A stretch of 47,057 nucleotides of DNA from Aliivibrio sifiae (GTDB lineage: Bacteria; Pseudomonadota; Gammaproteobacteria; Enterobacterales; Vibrionaceae), in NCBI RefSeq assembly GCF_002954715.1, contig NZ_MSCP01000001.1, positions 80,966 to 128,022 on the forward strand. Direction: 5' to 3'. Both the position numbers and the translations under genes were made by a program. A model generated the notes under the pieces. The model was given only the letters and a program-made list of their open reading frames with translations, made no database searches and had not been told where the DNA came from. Within the stretch, counting starts at the first letter, position 1; the number at the start of each line of letters is the position of its first letter. This document shows positions 35,097 through 44,874 of this stretch, piece by piece.

Positions 35097-36182
35097 TTAA
35101 TTCTTATCTTGTTGGTCTAAAAATGATTTAAATTCAGTCTCATACATATTAAAAAGAACTAAAGTTAATGCAAAGATAATTGGGCCATAAATTAAGCCAA
35201 TTAAACCATATAGGTGAATACCACCTAATAAAGAGAAGAAAATAAGTAACGTATTCATACCAGAGTTGCCTTGCATTAATAACGGTCGAACGATGTTATC
35301 AATTGAACCAACGACTAATACTCCCCAAGCGGTTAAGAAAATGGCCCACTCCCACTGGTTCGTTAATAATAGATAAATTGTTGCAGGAACCCAAATAAGA
35401 GCAGTACCAACAACTGGGATAAAGGAAGCAAATCCCATCATGGTTCCCCAAAATAAGCCTGGAAAACCGGCTAACCACATCGCAAAACCACCAGCTAAGC
35501 CTTGCGCAATAGCTGTTAAAAAGGAACCAAGAATAGCGGATTTTGATACTTCTTCAATTTCGTCCAGTAAGCGATCTTCTTGACTTCTTGACAGAGGAAG
35601 AACATGGCGAAAAGCTGAAATAATTTTATCTTGATCGCGTAATAAAAAGAAAAGAACAAACAGCATTAAGAAGAAATTCATTAAGACATTCGTTACGTCA
35701 CCAAGAATTTGAGCACTAACACCAACGACTTTCGTGCCGACCTGAGATGCTAATTGAGCGACTTTTTGAGTTATTTCATTTGGGTCAATCGCATCAAAAG
35801 GTAAGTGCTTATTAATGAATGCGAGAATTTGGGAAACAACAGGATGTTCAAATAGAGTTTGAACGCCACCTTCTGTTACCCAATGATAAGCGTCTTTAGA
35901 AAAAGTAGCGCCTTGCTGGACTATTGCAACAAAGACAAAAAATAGGGGGATTGCAATAATAAAGGTAAGTGCTGTACAAGATAAAATGGCAGCACTGTTT
36001 GGGCTGTTTGGTAATTTCTCACTGAGTTTATTATGTAAAGGTGCAAATAAGAGAGACATAATAAAGGCGAGAATAATCGGGTTTAAATAGGGCTGAATTA
36101 ATAGAAAACACGCATAACCAGCAGCAAGTAAAGCTGCAATTAAAACCCAATGGCTAGAATTTAGTTTATTGAAATGAGACAC
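35097..36182 (-). CDS. AI-2E family transporter (PerM/YdiK-like)
   Basis: A 361-residue inner-membrane protein. Two N-terminal helices (about 13-50), another at about 62-86, and a soluble stretch of amphipathic character precede a C-terminal group of helices from about 155 to 345. This is the layout of the AI-2E exporter-like family (E. coli PerM, YdiK, TqsA). The conserved segment GSIDNIVRPLLMQGNSGMN near residue 290 is typical of the family. The substrate is unknown; the name does not prove autoinducer-2 export. It is encoded between rsmC and the small membrane protein gene. Confidence 0.85.
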   Translation of the reverse strand: MSHFNKLNSSHWVLIAALLAAGYACFLLIQPYLNPIILAFIMSLLFAPLHNKLSEKLPNSPNSAAILSCTALTFIIAIPLFFVFVAIVQQGATFSKDAYHWVTEGGVQTLFEHPVVSQILAFINKHLPFDAIDPNEITQKVAQLASQVGTKVVGVSAQILGDVTNVLMNFFLMLFVLFFLLRDQDKIISAFRHVLPLSRSQEDRLLDEIEEVSKSAILGSFLTAIAQGLAGGFAMWLAGFPGLFWGTMMGFASFIPVVGTALIWVPATIYLLLTNQWEWAIFLTAWGVLVVGSIDNIVRPLLMQGNSGMNTLLIFFSLLGGIHLYGLIGLIYGPIIFALTLVLFNMYETEFKSFLDQQDKN

Positions 36183-36281
36183 ATTCTTCCCTTATGATGC
36201 GGTAAGCTATTTATAAATAATGATGGTAAGTTAAGTTATATAGGTACTTGGGTAGCTTAGCAAGAATAATGGAGAGTAAAA

Positions 36282-36389
36282 ATGGGCTGTTGTGATAAAG
36301 AGACGTGTAGTAATAAAAAAAGAAAATTACCAATTATGTCTATAATTGTTGTGGGGTTGGGGATATTAGTGATGTATTTTTGGCAATAA
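36282..36389 (+). CDS. 35-residue cysteine-rich single-helix membrane protein
   Basis: A short frame coding for MGCCDKETCSNKKRKLPIMS followed by a hydrophobic helix (about 18-33) and ending FWQ. GGAGAG lies five bases before the ATG, a good ribosome site. The charged N-terminus has three cysteines (residues 3, 4 and 9) and a basic cluster (KKRK), predicting a cytoplasmic N-terminus. A convergent terminator follows directly. I do not recognise the family. The cysteines could bind a metal, or be lipidated or oxidised; this is speculation. It is the only gene on the plus strand between two minus-strand genes. Confidence 0.65.
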   Translation: MGCCDKETCSNKKRKLPIMSIIVVGLGILVMYFWQ

Positions 36390-36390
36390 A

Positions 36391-36421
36391 AATGGCCTCT
36401 CTAAGAGATAGAGAAGCCATT
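36391..36421. terminator. Convergent terminator between the small ORF and hemL
   Basis: AATGGCCTCTCT (36391-36402) and AGAGAAGCCATT (36410-36421) form a 12-bp stem with one mismatch and a 7-base loop. The minus-strand tail has five T residues, so it mainly serves hemL. Confidence 0.75.
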
Positions 36422-36442
36422 ATTTAGTCAATTACTTTGTAT

Positions 36443-37738
36443 TTATTTAGCTTCAGAAGCCATTTTTGCAAAGCTGCGATCTGCTGCTTCTAACGTTGCT
36501 TCTATTTCTTTTGGCCCGTGAGCTAAAGAGGTAAAGCCTGCTTCAAAGGCTGAAGGAGCAAGGTAAACACCGTGCGTCAGCATTAGATTGAAGAAACGTT
36601 TGAATTGTTCGATATCGCATTTAGTTACGTCTTCGTAAGTGGTTACTGTTTCTTGATCAGTAAAGAAGAAACCAAACATGCCGCCAACGTAATTTACTAC
36701 CATTGGGATACCGTGTTTATTTGCTAGTTCTTTCAAGCCTAGTGCTAATTGTTTAGTTGCACTTGCAAGGCGTTTTTCATTGCCTTCTTCTGTAAGTACT
36801 TTCAAACAAGCAAAACCTGCCGCCATCGCGACTGGGTTTCCTGAAAGTGTCCCAGCTTGGTATACCGGACCAGTAGGTGCGATGTATTGCATTACATCTT
36901 TACGGCCACCAAAAGCACCAACTGGCATACCGCCACCGATAACTTTACCTAAACAAGTTAGATCCGGCTTAATATTGTAATAGCCTTGAGCACAATTCTC
37001 AGCAACACGGAAGCCAGTCATTACTTCATCAAAAATTAATAGAGCGCCTTCAGCGTCACAGATTTCACGAAGACCTTCATGGAATCCTTCAACTGGTGGA
37101 ATGCAATTCATGTTACCAGCGACTGGTTCAACAATAATACAAGCAATTTCACCTTTGTTAGCGGCAAACATTTCACGCACAGAGTCCAAGTTATTGAACG
37201 TTGCAGTTAGTGTGTATTTAGCAAAGTCGGCAGGCACGCCAGGTGAGCTTGGTTGACCAAGAGTTAGTGCACCAGAGCCAGCTTTTACTAATAAGCTGTC
37301 TGCATGGCCGTGGTAACAACCTTCAAATTTCATGATCTTGTCACGGCCAGTATAACCACGAGCAAGACGAATGGCGCTCATGGTTGCTTCTGTGCCAGAA
37401 CTTACCATACGCACTTGTTCCATTGATGGAACTAACTCAGAAACAAGTTCAGCCATGTCAATTTCAGTCTCTGTTGGAGCACCGAAACTTAAACCACGCT
37501 GTGCTGCAGAGATAACTGCTTCACGAATAGCAGCATGGTTATGACCAAGGATCATTGGACCCCAAGAGCCAACATAATCAATATAAGCTTTACCATCGGC
37601 ATCAAAAATTAATGGGCCATCGGCACGCTCAACAAAAATTGGTGAACCACCAACGCCAGCAAAAGCACGAACAGGTGAATTAACGCCACCAGGAATTTTT
37701 TCTTGCGCCTTTGCAAATAGTTCTGCTGATTTGGTCAT
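36443..37738 (-). CDS. hemL: Glutamate-1-semialdehyde 2,1-aminomutase
   Basis: It converts glutamate-1-semialdehyde to 5-aminolevulinate in the C5 pathway of heme biosynthesis. The protein has 431 residues, a normal length. The PLP lysine is K265 in [17 protein letters not shown], matching the E. coli position. Other family motifs are [39 protein letters not shown] and [11 protein letters not shown]. It is a single gene, divergent from erpA across 234 bases. Confidence 0.98.
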   Translation of the reverse strand: MTKSAELFAKAQEKIPGGVNSPVRAFAGVGGSPIFVERADGPLIFDADGKAYIDYVGSWGPMILGHNHAAIREAVISAAQRGLSFGAPTETEIDMAELVSELVPSMEQVRMVSSGTEATMSAIRLARGYTGRDKIMKFEGCYHGHADSLLVKAGSGALTLGQPSSPGVPADFAKYTLTATFNNLDSVREMFAANKGEIACIIVEPVAGNMNCIPPVEGFHEGLREICDAEGALLIFDEVMTGFRVAENCAQGYYNIKPDLTCLGKVIGGGMPVGAFGGRKDVMQYIAPTGPVYQAGTLSGNPVAMAAGFACLKVLTEEGNEKRLASATKQLALGLKELANKHGIPMVVNYVGGMFGFFFTDQETVTTYEDVTKCDIEQFKRFFNLMLTHGVYLAPSAFEAGFTSLAHGPKEIEATLEAADRSFAKMASEAK

Positions 37739-37897
37739 TACTTATATCCTCATAGTAATCAATTGGACCAGTTGGTGGTTATTGTACCTAAATTGAATCA
37801 GAATGCTTGAGTTGATCGTATTAATCCCCATCTAATAAGTAAATAATCGTGTTGAATGAGAGATGACTGGCGTTGTTTAGTACGATGGAAGTATTGA

Positions 37898-37922
37898 ATA
37901 CTTGAATGAAACAGTCAGGTAT
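37898..37922. promoter_or_regulatory. IscR type 1 binding site over the erpA promoter
   Basis: The left half ATACTTGAATG differs from the type 1 pattern ATASYYGACTR at one position. The spacer is AAA (www), and the right half CAGTCAGGTAT fits YAGTCRRSTAT completely, so the 25-base site has one mismatch. IscR loaded with [2Fe-2S] binds such sites, and erpA is an IscR target in E. coli. The site covers the -35 element of the predicted erpA promoter. Confidence 0.75.
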
Positions 37923-37930
37923 TAGATAAT
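37902..37930 (+). promoter_or_regulatory. Sigma70 promoter of erpA
   Basis: TTGAAT (37902-37907) and GATAAT (37925-37930) are spaced by 17 bases, giving a start near 37937. An alternative -10, TAAAAT at 37937-37942, has a poorer -35. Confidence 0.6.
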
Positions 37931-37972
37931 CAGAATTAAAATAGAATTGGAAACCAATCTTGAGAGGTTTAA

Positions 37973-38314
37973 ATGAGTGATGTATCTGTGCCGTTAACGT
38001 TTTCTGATGTTGCAGCAGCAAAAGTAAAAACGTTAATAGCAGAAGAAGAAAATCCAAATCTAAAACTACGTGTTTATATTACAGGTGGTGGTTGTAGCGG
38101 TTTCCAATACGGATTTACTTTTGATGAAGACGTAAATGAAGGCGATATGACGCTTGTAAATGATGGCGTAACATTGGTAGTTGACCCTATGAGTTTACAA
38201 TATCTAATTGGCGGTGTTGTTGATTATACGGAAGGCTTGGAAGGCTCTCGTTTCTTTATCAATAATCCTAACGCAACAACTACGTGTGGTTGTGGGGCGT
38301 CATTCAGTGTTTAA
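37973..38314 (+). CDS. erpA: Iron-sulfur cluster insertion protein ErpA
   Basis: An A-type carrier that delivers Fe-S clusters to apo-enzymes, including the isoprenoid enzymes IspG/IspH. The 113-residue length fits the family. The cluster cysteines are in [11 protein letters not shown] and the C-terminal [16 protein letters not shown] lies seven bases before the ATG. An IscR type 1 site overlaps its promoter, so expression should respond to Fe-S status. A strong terminator follows. Confidence 0.97.
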   Translation: MSDVSVPLTFSDVAAAKVKTLIAEEENPNLKLRVYITGGGCSGFQYGFTFDEDVNEGDMTLVNDGVTLVVDPMSLQYLIGGVVDYTEGLEGSRFFINNPNATTTCGCGASFSV

Positions 38315-38325
38315 CTGCTGATATT

Positions 38326-38361
38326 AAAGGGCAAGTGGACAGTTTCCCACTTCCCTTTTTT
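38326..38361 (+). terminator. Terminator of erpA
   Basis: AAAGGG-C-AAGTGG (38326-38338) pairs with CCACTTCCCTTT (38347-38358), a 12-bp stem with one bulged C, followed by a seven-T run. Confidence 0.88.
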
Positions 38362-38452
38362 TATTTAATTTATGTATAAAGGTTTATTAGTTCCACAGTA
38401 AATTAGGATGTATTACTGTTTATCTACCTCTAAAGCACTAAGGATTGTTGCT

Positions 38453-39565
38453 ATGGGTAAATACACACCTGCTTTTTTTTCCTATCTTATTCATCGACCA
38501 TGGATAATTTCATTTTTTTTATTTCTAAGCTTATTTTTATGGATAATGAGCGGCCCTTCTCATGCTGAAGATTCAGAAATAAAACAACCGAGTCCAACAC
38601 TTAATGTTCCTTTGGCTAAAGTCATTGTTGAGCACTTTCAGTCAATACCCACTTATAAAACCATTTCTCTTTATGGTAGAACCGCTCCTGATCGTAAAAC
38701 GACCTTAGGTGCTCAAGTCGCGGCTCAAATTGAAACATTTCTAGTAAAAAAGGGGGAACGAGTAAAAAAACATCAACCTATTGCCCACCTAGATATGGCA
38801 GATCTAGACTTACAACTAAGCCAAGTAAAAGCGATTTATTCGGTTCGTTTAAAAGAATTTAATGCAGCGAAACAACTTCGTCGTAAAGGTTTGCAAGGAG
38901 ATGTCGCTTTTAGTAAAGCTCAAGCATCTTTAGCTGAAGCTAAAGCGAGAGTTAGAAATGCGGAACTCATTCTAAAGAACACCACGATTACGGCACCATT
39001 TGATGGTGTTGTTGAGCATCTTTTTGTTGAGGTTGGTGATTTTGTTAGTCGTGGCGATCCTGTTGCAAAAGTTGTCGTTCTAGATCCTCTTGTTATTGAA
39101 GTCAATGTCAGCGAAAGACATATTGAGCAATTAGTGAAAGATCAAAAAGCAGAAGTGATTTTTATTAATGATACGTCTATAGAGGGATATGTTCGATATA
39201 TATCAAGGGTTTCTTCTTCATCAACAAATACATTCGCTGTCGAAATAGAAATTCCTAATCTAGGTGCTCAAATTTTTGCTGGAATGAGTGCTGAAGTCGT
39301 TATTAATCTTGCACTTCAACCTGCAATAAAGGTTTCACCTGCAATGCTTGCGTTAAATGAAGGTGGAGATTTAGGTGTAAAAACGGTGATTCAAAGTGAA
39401 GGTAATTCAAAGAGCGATCTACGTGTTAAGTTTGTTCCTATTCAGTTAGTCAAAGCAGAGGATGATGGTATTTGGTTAACAGGCCTTGGTGATGATGTTG
39501 ATATCATTACGGTTGGACAAGGATTTGTCCGTGATGGTGATTTTATTCACGCTCAACAAAAATAG
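38453..39565 (+). CDS. vexG: RND efflux periplasmic adaptor (VexG-like)
   Basis: The membrane-fusion protein of an RND pump, linking the inner-membrane transporter to an outer-membrane channel. An N-terminal hydrophobic segment (about 12-34) ends PSHAED, suggesting a signal peptide or anchor. It is followed by a lipoyl half-motif region (TTLGAQVAAQIETFLVKKGERVKKHQPIA), a coiled-coil hairpin (about 100-155), and the second lipoyl half with ITAPFDGVVEHLFVEVGDFV. The frame extends upstream to 38408. The ATG at 38453 has AAGGA eight bases before it and is preferred (371 residues). vexH begins nine bases after its stop. The symbol rests on synteny with V. cholerae VC0628. Confidence 0.85.
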   Translation: MGKYTPAFFSYLIHRPWIISFFLFLSLFLWIMSGPSHAEDSEIKQPSPTLNVPLAKVIVEHFQSIPTYKTISLYGRTAPDRKTTLGAQVAAQIETFLVKKGERVKKHQPIAHLDMADLDLQLSQVKAIYSVRLKEFNAAKQLRRKGLQGDVAFSKAQASLAEAKARVRNAELILKNTTITAPFDGVVEHLFVEVGDFVSRGDPVAKVVVLDPLVIEVNVSERHIEQLVKDQKAEVIFINDTSIEGYVRYISRVSSSSTNTFAVEIEIPNLGAQIFAGMSAEVVINLALQPAIKVSPAMLALNEGGDLGVKTVIQSEGNSKSDLRVKFVPIQLVKAEDDGIWLTGLGDDVDIITVGQGFVRDGDFIHAQQK

Positions 39566-39574
39566 GGAAGTCAT

Positions 39575-42500
39575 ATGTTAGCTATTATTAATGCAGTATT
39601 GAGTCGTTCTCGAACCATGCTACTACTACTGGTATTACTGCTTATTGCTGGTATCTCGATGTATATTGTCATCCCAAAAGAATCGAATCCCGACATTACT
39701 ATACCTATTATTTACGTCTCTATGAGTCATCAGGGGATTTCACCTGAAGATTCAGAACGTTTGCTCGTTCGTCCTATGGAGCAAGAATTACGCTCTATTG
39801 AAGGTATTAAGGAAATGACTTCAGTCGCTGGTGAGGGACACGGTTCGGTAACTCTGGAATTTAATGTTGGAACGGATTTAGATAAGGCATTAACTGATGT
39901 AAGGGATGCGGTTGATTTGGTTAAACCCGATTTACCTGAAGAAAGTGATGAGCCAACGGTAAATGAAGTCACTTTAGCGGCTGAGCAAGCTGTGCTTTCT
40001 GTGGTGTTGTATGGCACGGTACCAGAGCGAACAACGGTTCAAATTGCTCGTCAGTTACGAGATAAATTAGAAAGTTATAAACAGATTTTAGAAGTGAATA
40101 TTGCTGGTGACCGAGAAGATGTTGTTGAAATTATTGTTGATCCTCTCTTGCTTGAAAGTTATGGATTAGATCAAGCTGCAATTTATAATCTTATTGCATT
40201 AAATAACCGAGTAGTTGCCGCTGGATTTGTTGATACCGGTTATGGCAGATTTTCTGTAAAAGTTCCTTCAGTTTTTGATTCACTGAAAGACGTCTTAGAG
40301 TTACCAATTAAAGTTGATGGCAAGCAAGTTGTCACATTTGGGGATATTGCGATCGTTCGTAAAGCTTTTCGAGACCCAAATAGCTATGCGCGTTTAAATG
40401 GCGAAAAAGCGATTGTTCTCGATATTAAAAAACGCTCTGGTGAGAATATTATAGAGACGGTCGAGATAGTAAAAGCCGTTTTAGCAGAAGCTCAAGAATT
40501 AGATTATTGGCCAAACAATCTGTTAGTTAAGTACACATGGGACGAATCAAAAGACGTTAAGATAATGCTTAATGATCTGCAAAATAACATTCTATCTGCC
40601 ATCTTATTAGTCGTGATTGTTATTATTGCTATTTTGGGAGCAAGAACTGCCCTGCTTGTTGGAATATCTATCCCAGGTTCTTTTTTAACTGGATTATTAG
40701 TACTGGCGTTGTTTGGATTAACTATCAATATTGTCGTATTGTTTTCTCTTATTATGGCCGTTGGAATGTTGGTTGATGGTGCTATTGTTGTTACCGAATA
40801 TGCAGATAGAAGAATGCAAGAAGGCGTGCATAGGGTAGAAGCCTATCGAGAAGCTGCTCAACGAATGGCGTGGCCAATCACCGCATCTACAGCAACAACA
40901 TTAGCTGCTTTTGCTCCTTTATTATTTTGGCCAGATATCACTGGCGAATTCATGAAATACCTACCACTTACGTTGATAGCGACATTAAGTGCTTCTTTAT
41001 TTATGGCACTATTATTTGTTCCTGTATTAGGAAGTTTGTTTGGTAAACCTCAGCAAGTACTACCTAAGAAAAAAGAGAAGCTATATGCCTTGAGCCAAGG
41101 CGATTATAGTAAGGCAGAAGGGATTACTAAGCTTTATTTTCATACTCTCTCTATTGCATTAAAGCACCCATTTAAGATCTTATCCCTTGCTATTATATTC
41201 TCAATTGGTATTGGATTTACTTATGCTAAAGCTGGCTTAGGTGTGGTTTTTTTCCCAGATGTTGATCCCCCTTTTTTAACCATAAAAGTTCGATCTCATG
41301 GTGATCTTTCTATTAATGAAAAAGATAAGTTAATGGTTGAAGTTCAGGATCATATTTTAGGAATGAATGAGTTAGATAGTGTTTATACTCGAACGGGCGG
41401 AGATGATGAGATTGGGCAAATACAGATCACCCCTGTAGATTGGCAATACCGTCGACCAGTAAAAGATATTATCGAAGATTTAAGGATACAGACAAAGGAT
41501 ATTGCGGGAATCGAATTAGAGTTTAGCACACCGAATGCTGGCCCCCCAAATGAGCATGATTTAGTGATAGAGCTTAGTGCTCGTAACGGGAATGATTTGA
41601 ACCAAGCAGTTAAACAGGTAAGGTCTTGGGTTGATGGTGACGCAGGTTTTACTAATGTCAGTGATACCTCAAACAAGCAAGGCATTGATTGGAAAATTGA
41701 TATTCGCAGAGATGATGCCGCTCGTTTTGGGGCAGATGCAACTCTTGTAGGTAATACGGTTCAATTTGTTACTAATGGTCTGAAGATTGGTGACTACTTG
41801 CCAGATGATAATGATGAACAAGTTGATATTTTAGTTCGTTTTCCTGAAGAACATCGAGATATTGGCCGTTTTGACGAGTTAAGAGTAAAAACAGCATTGG
41901 GCTTAGTGCCTATTACTAATTTTGCTAGAGTTATTCCTACTCATAAGCAAGATACAATTCATCGTATTGATGGGCATCGAATTTTAACGGTTAAAGCTGA
42001 TATGAGTGAAGGTTATAACCTAAGTATTGAGTTACCTAAAATTGAATCAGCACTTGCTGCTTTAGGTTTACCTGAAGGTGTTGAGTTTAAATTAAGAGGA
42101 CAGAATGAAGAGCAAAATAATTCAGCAGCGTTTCTTCAGAATGCTTTTATCGTCGCATTAGCGGTAATGGCGATAATTCTAGTCACTCAATTCAATAGTT
42201 TTTATCAAGCGTTTTTGATTTTAAGCGCTGTTCTATTTTCTACAGTTGGAGTGTTTGCGGGTTTACTTATATTTCAACGTCCTTTTGGCATAATTATGTC
42301 AGGGATAGGGGTTATATCCTTAGCGGGGATCGTTGTTAATAATAATATCGTACTTATTGATACCTACAATACTTTACGTAAAGAAGGGCTCGAAAAGGTA
42401 GATGCCATATTACGTACAGGGATTCAACGTTTAAGACCAGTATTACTTACAACAGTAACGACGATATTAGGTTTAATGCCTATGGTGCTTGAAATGAATA

Positions 42501-42670
42501 TTGATTTAGTTAATCAAAAAGTTGAGTTTGGAGCACCAAGTACACAGTGGTGGTCTCAATTAGCAACAGCTGTTGCCGGAGGATTAGCATTTGCTACTGT
42601 ATTAACTTTGGTATTAACGCCATGTCTATTAATGCTTGGAAGAGATAAATATATAAAAAGAAGCCACTAA
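39575..42670 (+). CDS. vexH: RND efflux transporter (VexH-like)
   Basis: An inner-membrane proton-driven pump of 1031 residues. The AcrB/MexF-type layout is seen: TM1 near 12-30, a large periplasmic loop, TM2-6, TM7 near 535-555, a second periplasmic loop, and TM8-12. The proton-relay region lies in FSLIMAVGMLVDGAIVVTEYADR (about 388-410), which carries one clear acidic residue in the helix. The C-terminal half has GIVVNNNIVLIDTYN. In V. cholerae VexGH contributes to bile resistance and siderophore export; similar substrates are possible here but not shown by sequence. No outer-membrane factor is encoded nearby, so a TolC-type protein elsewhere is expected. Confidence 0.9.
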   Translation: MLAIINAVLSRSRTMLLLLVLLLIAGISMYIVIPKESNPDITIPIIYVSMSHQGISPEDSERLLVRPMEQELRSIEGIKEMTSVAGEGHGSVTLEFNVGTDLDKALTDVRDAVDLVKPDLPEESDEPTVNEVTLAAEQAVLSVVLYGTVPERTTVQIARQLRDKLESYKQILEVNIAGDREDVVEIIVDPLLLESYGLDQAAIYNLIALNNRVVAAGFVDTGYGRFSVKVPSVFDSLKDVLELPIKVDGKQVVTFGDIAIVRKAFRDPNSYARLNGEKAIVLDIKKRSGENIIETVEIVKAVLAEAQELDYWPNNLLVKYTWDESKDVKIMLNDLQNNILSAILLVVIVIIAILGARTALLVGISIPGSFLTGLLVLALFGLTINIVVLFSLIMAVGMLVDGAIVVTEYADRRMQEGVHRVEAYREAAQRMAWPITASTATTLAAFAPLLFWPDITGEFMKYLPLTLIATLSASLFMALLFVPVLGSLFGKPQQVLPKKKEKLYALSQGDYSKAEGITKLYFHTLSIALKHPFKILSLAIIFSIGIGFTYAKAGLGVVFFPDVDPPFLTIKVRSHGDLSINEKDKLMVEVQDHILGMNELDSVYTRTGGDDEIGQIQITPVDWQYRRPVKDIIEDLRIQTKDIAGIELEFSTPNAGPPNEHDLVIELSARNGNDLNQAVKQVRSWVDGDAGFTNVSDTSNKQGIDWKIDIRRDDAARFGADATLVGNTVQFVTNGLKIGDYLPDDNDEQVDILVRFPEEHRDIGRFDELRVKTALGLVPITNFARVIPTHKQDTIHRIDGHRILTVKADMSEGYNLSIELPKIESALAALGLPEGVEFKLRGQNEEQNNSAAFLQNAFIVALAVMAIILVTQFNSFYQAFLILSAVLFSTVGVFAGLLIFQRPFGIIMSGIGVISLAGIVVNNNIVLIDTYNTLRKEGLEKVDAILRTGIQRLRPVLLTTVTTILGLMPMVLEMNIDLVNQKVEFGAPSTQWWSQLATAVAGGLAFATVLTLVLTPCLLMLGRDKYIKRSH

Positions 42671-42675
42671 AAGAT

Positions 42676-42708
42676 ATGCCCCAATGAATATTGTAATCAT
42701 TAGGGCAT
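42676..42708. terminator. Convergent hairpin between vexH and the M23 peptidase gene
   Basis: ATGCCCCAATGA (42676-42687) and TCATTAGGGCAT (42697-42708) form a 12-bp stem with one mismatch and a 9-base loop. Tails are only weakly T-rich on either strand. Confidence 0.6.
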
Positions 42709-42724
42709 TATGATGATTTATTGT

Positions 42725-44035
42725 TTAGTGAGTAATTACAGGATGATTTCCTACAATAAATTCGCTGTATTGTTCTAATTGTTTTAAGCGTTCTTTAGCA
42801 ATAACTTCAAACTCTTTTTTATCGTTACCAGTTAATGATTTCGATTGAGGTAAAGAGACGGTTCGTGCATCTTTATGAACACCGTTTACTAAAAATTCAT
42901 AATGTAAATGTGGACCTGTTACTCGGCCTGTTCCACCAAGTGTACCAACAGTATCACCTTGTTTCACTCGCTGACCTGCTTTGACATAACGTTTAGTCAT
43001 GTGTAGGTATTTAGTAATATAAGTATTACTGTGGCGAATAAAAACGTAATTACCATTAAATTGGTTATAGCCAGCTTTATCTACTACACCATCACCAGCA
43101 GCCCAAATAGGAGTACCAACAGGAGCAACATAATCCGTTCCTCTATGTGCTTTTCTTTGACCTGTTACAGGGTGTAAGCGACGAGGATTAAAGTTAGAGC
43201 TTACATAACGGAAATTGATTGGTGAACGTAAAAAAGCTTTTTTCATTGCACGACCATTTGGCTCATAGAAATTGCCGTTTTTATCATTACGAATAGCAGT
43301 AAAAGTATCTCCGCGATTAGTAAATGATGCAGCAATGATATTCCCTTTTCCAGCATATTCGCCTTCGACGTACTTTTCTTCATAAAGAACTTTAAAGTTA
43401 TCACCTTCTCGGATATCTAATGCAAAGTCGATATCCCAACCAAAAATGCCCGCTAGCTCCATTATTTGGTTTGCGTTTAAGCCTGCACCAATAGAAGCAT
43501 TCCAAAAGTTAGAGGTAATGATTGCTTTGGTATAATTCAGTTGAGTTTCTATTTCTTGTTTTTCAAATAAGCCAAAATAACTATCGCCTATCTTACTAAT
43601 GCGGTAGGTCTCAAATTTACTGATAGGACGGATAAGCTGAACGATCTCTTGCTCTTGATTAAAGCCAAACTTTAATTTATCACCAGGACGGAGACGAGTT
43701 AGCTGTTGTTCAATCTCTTTATCACTGCTTGTTAAATCGTAAAGTTGGCGAGCGGTTAAGCCAACTCGACTGAATAAGACTGATGCACTTTCCCCAGGTT
43801 TTACGGTGTAGGTTTCCCAAGAAAGCTGCTTGTTCTTTTCGGTTGTTTCATGCGAAATAAGAGATTCTTGACGGATCTCTATAGGGTAGCTTTGACCAAT
43901 TGATAGTTTGTAAAACCCAGAGTCGGGTGCGACAGTATCGGGTATTGTAGCGATTGTTGCCGCTATACCAGCACTACAAATACCAATAAGAATGCGATGA
44001 ATTACAGGAATGCGAGTTAATTTAGATAATATCAT
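42725..44035 (-). CDS. M23 family murein endopeptidase (ShyC/MepM-like)
   Basis: A cell-wall hydrolase that probably cuts peptide cross-links in peptidoglycan to allow growth. It has 436 residues with an N-terminal hydrophobic helix (about 13-32), a LysM/OapA-like domain (about 75-125), a linker domain, and the C-terminal LytM domain. Zinc ligands H297 and D301 (HRGTD) and H378 (HLH) are intact, as is H345. Position next to vexGH matches V. cholerae VC0630, which I recall as ShyC. An intact active site argues for an enzyme and against a non-catalytic activator. The 184 bases upstream hold its promoter. Confidence 0.9.
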   Translation of the reverse strand: MILSKLTRIPVIHRILIGICSAGIAATIATIPDTVAPDSGFYKLSIGQSYPIEIRQESLISHETTEKNKQLSWETYTVKPGESASVLFSRVGLTARQLYDLTSSDKEIEQQLTRLRPGDKLKFGFNQEQEIVQLIRPISKFETYRISKIGDSYFGLFEKQEIETQLNYTKAIITSNFWNASIGAGLNANQIMELAGIFGWDIDFALDIREGDNFKVLYEEKYVEGEYAGKGNIIAASFTNRGDTFTAIRNDKNGNFYEPNGRAMKKAFLRSPINFRYVSSNFNPRRLHPVTGQRKAHRGTDYVAPVGTPIWAAGDGVVDKAGYNQFNGNYVFIRHSNTYITKYLHMTKRYVKAGQRVKQGDTVGTLGGTGRVTGPHLHYEFLVNGVHKDARTVSLPQSKSLTGNDKKEFEVIAKERLKQLEQYSEFIVGNHPVITH

Positions 44036-44187
44036 TCGATTAGGTAGTAAATATTGAATACAAATAACAACATAGAAGTGTAGCCTGTTTTACGGTTAAC
44101 TACTATGAAACGAGGTTATAGTTAAAGCTTGGTCACCTTTTTTCTAATAAAAGTTCAATAAATCGACAAGCTCAAAGAACGTGGGTG

Positions 44188-44213
44188 AACAGGCAGTTGC
44201 TCCCCTGCCTGTT
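44188..44213 (-). terminator. Hairpin after the TRIC-family gene
   Basis: AACAGGCAG (44188-44196) pairs perfectly with CTGCCTGTT (44205-44213) across an 8-base loop, seven bases from the stop codon. On the minus strand no T run follows, so it may be a weak terminator or an mRNA 3' stabiliser. Confidence 0.45.
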
Positions 44214-44219
44214 TCGCTG

Positions 44220-44831
44220 TTATTTATTCAATGCAAATGTAGGTAAAGAAAGATGCCAGCGAATTGCAGCTAATCGAATGACTAGTGTAGTCGCAACCCC
44301 CATAAGCATAGCGGTTGAACTCTGAACATTAAATTCGAGAGCAGAGGTGTGAACAATACCACCTAAAATACAAGCAGTAGCATAAACTTCACTTCTTAAT
44401 ACCATAGGAACTTCACGAGCAAGTACATCTCGAATTATTCCACCGCCACAACCGGTAATAACCCCCATAATTACAGCCACCATAGGATCTGCATTGTATT
44501 TTAGTGCTTTTTCAACACCGATCCCGACAAAAACGGCTAATCCAATAGCATCGGATACTGGTAAAACATACCAAGGAAGGCGTTTAGGTTTTCTGATGAT
44601 TAACATGGTTAAAATGCAGGTAACAAAAATGACTAATAAATAGTTTGTATCATTAATCCAGAAAACAGGGGTAGCACCAAGTGCCATATCTCGAATCGTA
44701 CCACCACCGATAGCGGTAACACTCGCAAGTACTGTGACGCCAAAAGGGTCCATTTTTAACCGTCCTGCTAATAACACTCCTGAAATAGCAAAGATGGCGG
44801 TGCCGAACATATCAATTATATAGATTAACAT
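44220..44831 (-). CDS. TRIC-family cation channel (YadS/UPF0126)
   Basis: A 203-residue inner-membrane protein with about seven helices built from two repeats. The matching glycine-rich turns GGGTIRD (about 42-48) and GCGGGIIRD (about 127-135) mark the repeats and are typical of prokaryotic TRIC channels. Prokaryotic TRIC proteins conduct monovalent cations; the physiological role of YadS is unsettled. In E. coli yadS lies beside btuF and mtnN; here it sits next to a CbiB-like gene and mtnN, and btuF is missing. Confidence 0.88.
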   Translation of the reverse strand: MLIYIIDMFGTAIFAISGVLLAGRLKMDPFGVTVLASVTAIGGGTIRDMALGATPVFWINDTNYLLVIFVTCILTMLIIRKPKRLPWYVLPVSDAIGLAVFVGIGVEKALKYNADPMVAVIMGVITGCGGGIIRDVLAREVPMVLRSEVYATACILGGIVHTSALEFNVQSSTAMLMGVATTLVIRLAAIRWHLSLPTFALNK

Positions 44832-44874
44832 CTTGTCCTCTATGACTTACTGCATGATGTTGTTGAGAGTACAG

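Noticed and set aside
37821-38057. Minus-strand frame of 78 codons across the hemL-erpA gap
   Set aside because: It overlaps the start of erpA and the well-supported erpA promoter and IscR site, and its composition is AT-driven without a recognisable fold.
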